Shown here: positions 60,785-64,000 of the stretch, in pieces
Layout of the letters: every line of letters begins with the position of its first letter
Numbering within the stretch: the stretch's first letter is position 1
Source: Chryseobacterium sp.
Lineage (GTDB): Bacteria > Bacteroidota > Bacteroidia > Flavobacteriales > Weeksellaceae
Length of the DNA: 64,000 bases
Direction: 5' to 3'
NCBI RefSeq assembly: GCF_019236175.1
Contig: NZ_JAFAJM010000009.1
Span: forward strand, 1 to 64,000
Translations under genes and position numbers: made by a program
The notes under the pieces: model-generated
Told to the model about the DNA's origin: nothing
Database searches by the model: none
The model's input: only the letters and a program-made list of their open reading frames with translations

Positions 60785-62296
60785 ATGTTAGAAAGAATCA
60801 GATTAGAAAATCTACACGAAAAGGTAACTACAGCAGAAAATGCTGTGAAAATCATTAAAGACGGCATGACCATCGGGTCTAGCGGCTTTACAAAAGCGGG
60901 TGACAGCAAAGCTATTTTACCTGCATTGGCAGAAAGAGGAAAAACAGAAGATCTTAAAGTTACTTTAATGACCGGTGCTTCATTGGGCCATGGTACCGAC
61001 GGGAAACTGGCAGAAGCTAATGTTTTAAAGAAAAGAATGCCGTTTCAGGTAGATCCTATTTTAAGGAACAAAATCAATAAAGGTGAAATTCTATTCATCG
61101 ATCAGCATTTAAGTGAAAGTGCAGAACTTCTTCATACCAAAAATCTTCAAGGCATTGACGTAGCTATTATTGAAGCGGCTTACATTGAAAGAGACGGAAG
61201 TATTGTACCTACTACTTCTGTAGGAAATTCAGTGACCTTTGCCGCTTTGGCCAAAAAAGTGATTATTGAAATCAATACCGAAGTTCCGGAAGAAGTCTAT
61301 GGTATTCACGATATTTATCAGGCAGAAGATTATCCTTACAGAAATGTTATTCCCATTGTAGCTCCGTGGAATAAAATCGGAAGAAAAAGCATTCCTGTTG
61401 ATCCTAATAAAATTGAAGCGATTGTTTTCACCAATCTTAAAGACAGCCCTGCGGATATTGCAGAACCGGATGAAAAAACAACGGCCATCGCAAAACATCT
61501 CCTTGGATTCTTTGAAAACGAAGTACACTTAGGCCGACTTACAGACCGATTACTTCCGCTTCAGGCAGGAATCGGAAAAGTAGCCAATGCCGTACTTACA
61601 GGGTTTAAGGATAGTAATTTCTATGACTTAACCATGTTTTCTGAAGTTCTTCAGGATAGTACGTTTGATCTGATAGATTCCGGCAAGCTAAGTTTTGCCT
61701 CTGCCTCTTCCATTACTGTTTCCAAAGAATGCTATGAGAGAGTATTAGGAAATCTTTCAAAATATAAAGACAAGTTTGTTCTAAGACCTCAGAATATTTC
61801 CAATACACCGGGACTGATCAGAAGATTAGGAGTTATAGCCATCAATACAGCTATTGAGTTCGACATCTATGGGAATGTAAACTCTACCCACATCGGCGGA
61901 ACAAAAATCATGAACGGAATCGGAGGTTCCGGAGACTTTGCCAGAAATGCTTACCTAAGTATTTTTGTAACTCAGGCGGCTTCCAAAGAAAATAAAATCT
62001 CCCATGTTCTTCCAATGGTTTCTCATACAGACCATACAGAGCATGATGTAGACATTTTGGTGACGGATGTCGGATTAGCGGATTTAAGAGGATTAGCTCC
62101 TAGAGAAAGAGCCCAGAAAATCATTGATAATTGTGTACATCCGGACTATAGAGCAGAACTTCAGTCTTATTTCGACAGAGCCTGTGAACGTGGTGGGCAT
62201 ACTCCTCACCTGTTGGAAGAAGCTTTCAGCTGGCATTTACGTTTTTCTGAAACGGGAAGTATGAAACAGAAAGTAGCTTCCGAAGTTTCAAATTAA
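60785..62296 (+). CDS. Acetyl-CoA hydrolase/succinate:acetate CoA-transferase
   Basis: 503 residues, the Cat1/AarC size class. Motifs: SSGFTKAGDSKAILPALAER, VGNSVTFAALAKKVIIEIN, HIGGTKIMNGIGGSGDFARN (with the Gly-rich CoA loop), and VTDVGLADLRGLAPRERAQK. These enzymes move CoA between succinate and acetate, or hydrolyse acetyl-CoA, through a glutamyl-CoA intermediate. It ends before a terminator; a second, smaller family member follows 200 bp later. Confidence 0.88.
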   Translation: MLERIRLENLHEKVTTAENAVKIIKDGMTIGSSGFTKAGDSKAILPALAERGKTEDLKVTLMTGASLGHGTDGKLAEANVLKKRMPFQVDPILRNKINKGEILFIDQHLSESAELLHTKNLQGIDVAIIEAAYIERDGSIVPTTSVGNSVTFAALAKKVIIEINTEVPEEVYGIHDIYQAEDYPYRNVIPIVAPWNKIGRKSIPVDPNKIEAIVFTNLKDSPADIAEPDEKTTAIAKHLLGFFENEVHLGRLTDRLLPLQAGIGKVANAVLTGFKDSNFYDLTMFSEVLQDSTFDLIDSGKLSFASASSITVSKECYERVLGNLSKYKDKFVLRPQNISNTPGLIRRLGVIAINTAIEFDIYGNVNSTHIGGTKIMNGIGGSGDFARNAYLSIFVTQAASKENKISHVLPMVSHTDHTEHDVDILVTDVGLADLRGLAPRERAQKIIDNCVHPDYRAELQSYFDRACERGGHTPHLLEEAFSWHLRFSETGSMKQKVASEVSN

Positions 62297-62322
62297 ACAC
62301 TTACAGCTCAATTCAGCCATAT

Positions 62323-62360
62323 AAAAGGATCAAATGCATAACATTTGATCCTTTATTTTT
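62323..62360 (+). terminator. Terminator between the two CoA-transferase genes
   Basis: Perfect stem AAAGGATCAAATG / CATTTGATCCTTT with loop CATAA, followed by ATTTTT. Confidence 0.9.
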
Positions 62361-62496
62361 TACTAAATTTATATAATTCATATGATAAATATCCTTTAAG
62401 AACCTTTAAAATGTCTGAAATAAATAAAGATATAAAGGTTATCTTTGAAAGAGGTTAGGCAAATTAGTCAGGAATTTTATAATAAAAAGATAAAAT

Positions 62497-63771
62497 ATGA
62501 ATAATTACATCAGCGCAGAAGAAGCGATATATACAGTAAAAAGTGGTAACCGTGTATTTTTCCACGGCAGTGCCTGTACTCCCAATTACCTGATCGATGA
62601 ACTGGCAAGACAGGCTCACAGACTGGATAATGTAGAAATGGTTTCTATTACCCAACAGGGAAATATAGAAATCGCCAAACCGGAGTACAAAGACAAATTC
62701 TTTATCAATTCATTATTTGTATCTACACCGGTACGTGATGCTGTAAATTCAGACAGAGGCGACTTTGTCCCTGTCTTTTTAAGTGAAATTCCTATTTTAT
62801 TCAGAAAGAATATCCTTCCGCTAGATGTAGCTTTGGTTACCGTTTCTCCACCAGACAGGCATGGCTTTTGTACACTGGGAACTTCCGTTGATATTGCAAG
62901 AGCAGCCGTAGATACGGCAAAAATCATCGTTGCAGTCGTTAATCCAAGAATGCCAAGAACGCACGGAGACGGAATGATTCACATCAGCAGAATCCATAAG
63001 CTGGTTTGGCATGAAGAAGAACTTCATACTGTGGATTACAGTTCAAAAGTAGGTCCTGTTGAAATGGAAGTAGGAAAAAATGTAGCAGAACTTATTGAAG
63101 ACCGTTCTACCCTGCAAATGGGTATCGGAACGATTCCTGATGCTGTTTTACAATGTCTGCATAATCATAAAGATCTTGGTATCCATACTGAAATGCTGAG
63201 TGATGGCGTTATAGATCTTATCCGGAATGATGTCATCAATAACAAATACAAAGGTTACAACGATAATAAAACTATTACCAGCTTCTGCTTCGGAACCAGA
63301 AAACTCTATGATTATGTGGATGACAATACGGTTTTTGCTTTCAGAGATGTAAGTGACGTCAATTTCCCGATCAATATCATGAAAAACAAAAAGATGGTTG
63401 CCATTAATTCAGCCATTGAAATTGACCTTACGGGGCAGGTCTGTGCAGATTCTATCGGAACCCTTCAATACAGTGGTATCGGAGGGCAAATGGACTTTAT
63501 GAGAGGAGCTGCCTTAGGAGAAGACGGTAAACCGATCATTGCTATTACTTCAAGAACTAAAAAAGGAATCTCAAGGATCGTTCCTTATCTTAAACAGGGA
63601 GCCGGAGTCGTTACAACAAGAGGACATATCCACTATGTAGTTACAGAATACGGAACCGCCTATCTGTATGGTAAAAACCTCCGCCAGAGGGCACAGGAGC
63701 TCATCAGTATTGCCCATCCCGATGACAGAGAAATGCTGGAAAGAGCTGCTTTTGAAAGATTTAAACACTAA
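62497..63771 (+). CDS. Acetyl-CoA hydrolase/4-hydroxybutyrate CoA-transferase family protein
   Basis: 424 residues, the Cat2 size class. Motifs: TPNYLIDELARQAHRL, VTVSPPDRHGFCTLGTSVDI, LQMGIGTIPDAVLQCLHNHK, TEMLSDGVIDLI, YSGIGGQMDFMRGAALGEDG. The Glu of the HTEMLSDG motif is the expected covalent residue. A CoA-transferase acting on small acyl-CoAs; the exact acid cannot be told. It has its own transcript, as a terminator separates it from the larger paralogue. Confidence 0.88.
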   Translation: MNNYISAEEAIYTVKSGNRVFFHGSACTPNYLIDELARQAHRLDNVEMVSITQQGNIEIAKPEYKDKFFINSLFVSTPVRDAVNSDRGDFVPVFLSEIPILFRKNILPLDVALVTVSPPDRHGFCTLGTSVDIARAAVDTAKIIVAVVNPRMPRTHGDGMIHISRIHKLVWHEEELHTVDYSSKVGPVEMEVGKNVAELIEDRSTLQMGIGTIPDAVLQCLHNHKDLGIHTEMLSDGVIDLIRNDVINNKYKGYNDNKTITSFCFGTRKLYDYVDDNTVFAFRDVSDVNFPINIMKNKKMVAINSAIEIDLTGQVCADSIGTLQYSGIGGQMDFMRGAALGEDGKPIIAITSRTKKGISRIVPYLKQGAGVVTTRGHIHYVVTEYGTAYLYGKNLRQRAQELISIAHPDDREMLERAAFERFKH

Positions 63772-63910
63772 TAATCAAAAAAATAAGCTTCTCCGGTATT
63801 AATTTTTATTTAGAATCTAAAAGCATATTTTTAATTCTTATAAATAATTCATAAAAACCCTTTAACATTTTGGCAGTATTTTTGATCAAACTCTTTCAAA
63901 AACATGGAAA

Positions 63911-64000
63911 TTGAAGACTATATATAATTCGATACGAGAAGAAGTTGCAAAGCATTCGAAGGTAAGGAATTCTGTTTTGGGGAATGTGAATGAATGGAAG
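63911..64000 (+). CDS. Start of an unidentified gene cut by the window edge
   Basis: A -7 box TATTTTTG (63876-63883) is followed by an ATG at 63904 that opens only seven codons. The frame one base further reads through to the window edge from a TTG at 63911, giving protein-like MKTIYNSIREEVAKHSKV. I take the TTG frame as the real start of a gene continuing past the edge. A one-base indel after ATG 63904 is the alternative. Family not recognised. Confidence 0.4.
   Translation, partial: MKTIYNSIREEVAKHSKVRNSVLGNVNEWK

Noticed and set aside
1..64000. tRNA or rRNA genes
   Set aside because: No TPsiC-loop-like motif with matching cloverleaf arms and no rRNA-like sequence was noticed in the gaps; a covariance search was not possible.

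Overview
The window looks like chromosomal DNA of a flavobacterium close to Chryseobacterium (Bacteroidota, Weeksellaceae). It is AT-rich. Its promoters carry the phylum's -7 box TAnnTTTG and start codons lack Shine-Dalgarno sequences. Gene content is typical of that group: an S46 peptidase of the DPP11 type, lipocalin-like lipoproteins, a TonB-dependent receptor and a subtype iii type VI secretion system (T6SS). No rRNA, tRNA, CRISPR array or insertion sequence was seen.

Layout. Positions 1-11.5 kb hold housekeeping and accessory genes: M16 and S46 peptidases, an NlpE-like lipoprotein, MgtC, an Imm22-type immunity protein with two small membrane proteins, and DNA polymerase I. Positions 11.7-31 kb, almost all on the minus strand, hold a large T6SS(iii) block. 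In transcription order it has two TssO-like proteins, a PKD protein (TssP candidate), TssR, tube protein TssD copy 3, ClpV/TssH, a lytic transglycosylase, TssD copy 2, VgrG, two effector modules and TssD copy 1. A response regulator with an unusual receiver faces away from the block at 31.1 kb. Sheath, baseplate and TssK/N/Q genes are not in the window and must lie elsewhere.

Positions 32-38.3 kb, plus strand, are housekeeping: HU, a 29-residue basic protein that resembles the mS38/bS22 ribosomal family, RNase G/E, OsmC, a CoA-type Nudix hydrolase, an acyltransferase, a lipoprotein and Mpl (peptidoglycan recycling). Positions 38.4-40.7 kb show a decayed tandem duplication of a flavin oxidoreductase and a lipocalin-like lipoprotein. 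Positions 40.8-50.8 kb are rich in redox and detoxification genes: two aldo/keto reductases, a quinone-reductase-like flavoprotein, an ABM monooxygenase, a DJ-1/Hsp31-like protein, a cyclase, an AhpD-like protein, DoxX, and LysR and Crp/Fnr regulators. Positions 51.3-54.2 kb are a glycine betaine ABC operon behind a long hairpin-rich leader. Positions 54.3-64 kb hold an HxlR-controlled oxidoreductase/cupin pair, a 146-bp tandem repeat, a TonB receptor overlapping a thioredoxin-like gene, homogentisate dioxygenase and two CoA-transferases.

The most interesting part is the T6SS block. All three tssD genes carry the same promoter layout: a TATCTTTG -7 box exactly 53 nt upstream of the start codon, and two tandem palindromes with core CGTA-N4-TACG, 21 bp apart, starting exactly 110 nt upstream. 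The effector region is built from two parallel modules. Each has a member of one unnamed adaptor-like protein family and a protein with a shared PAAR-like N-terminus. The C-termini differ: one is a lipase, the other is unrecognised and hydrophobic.
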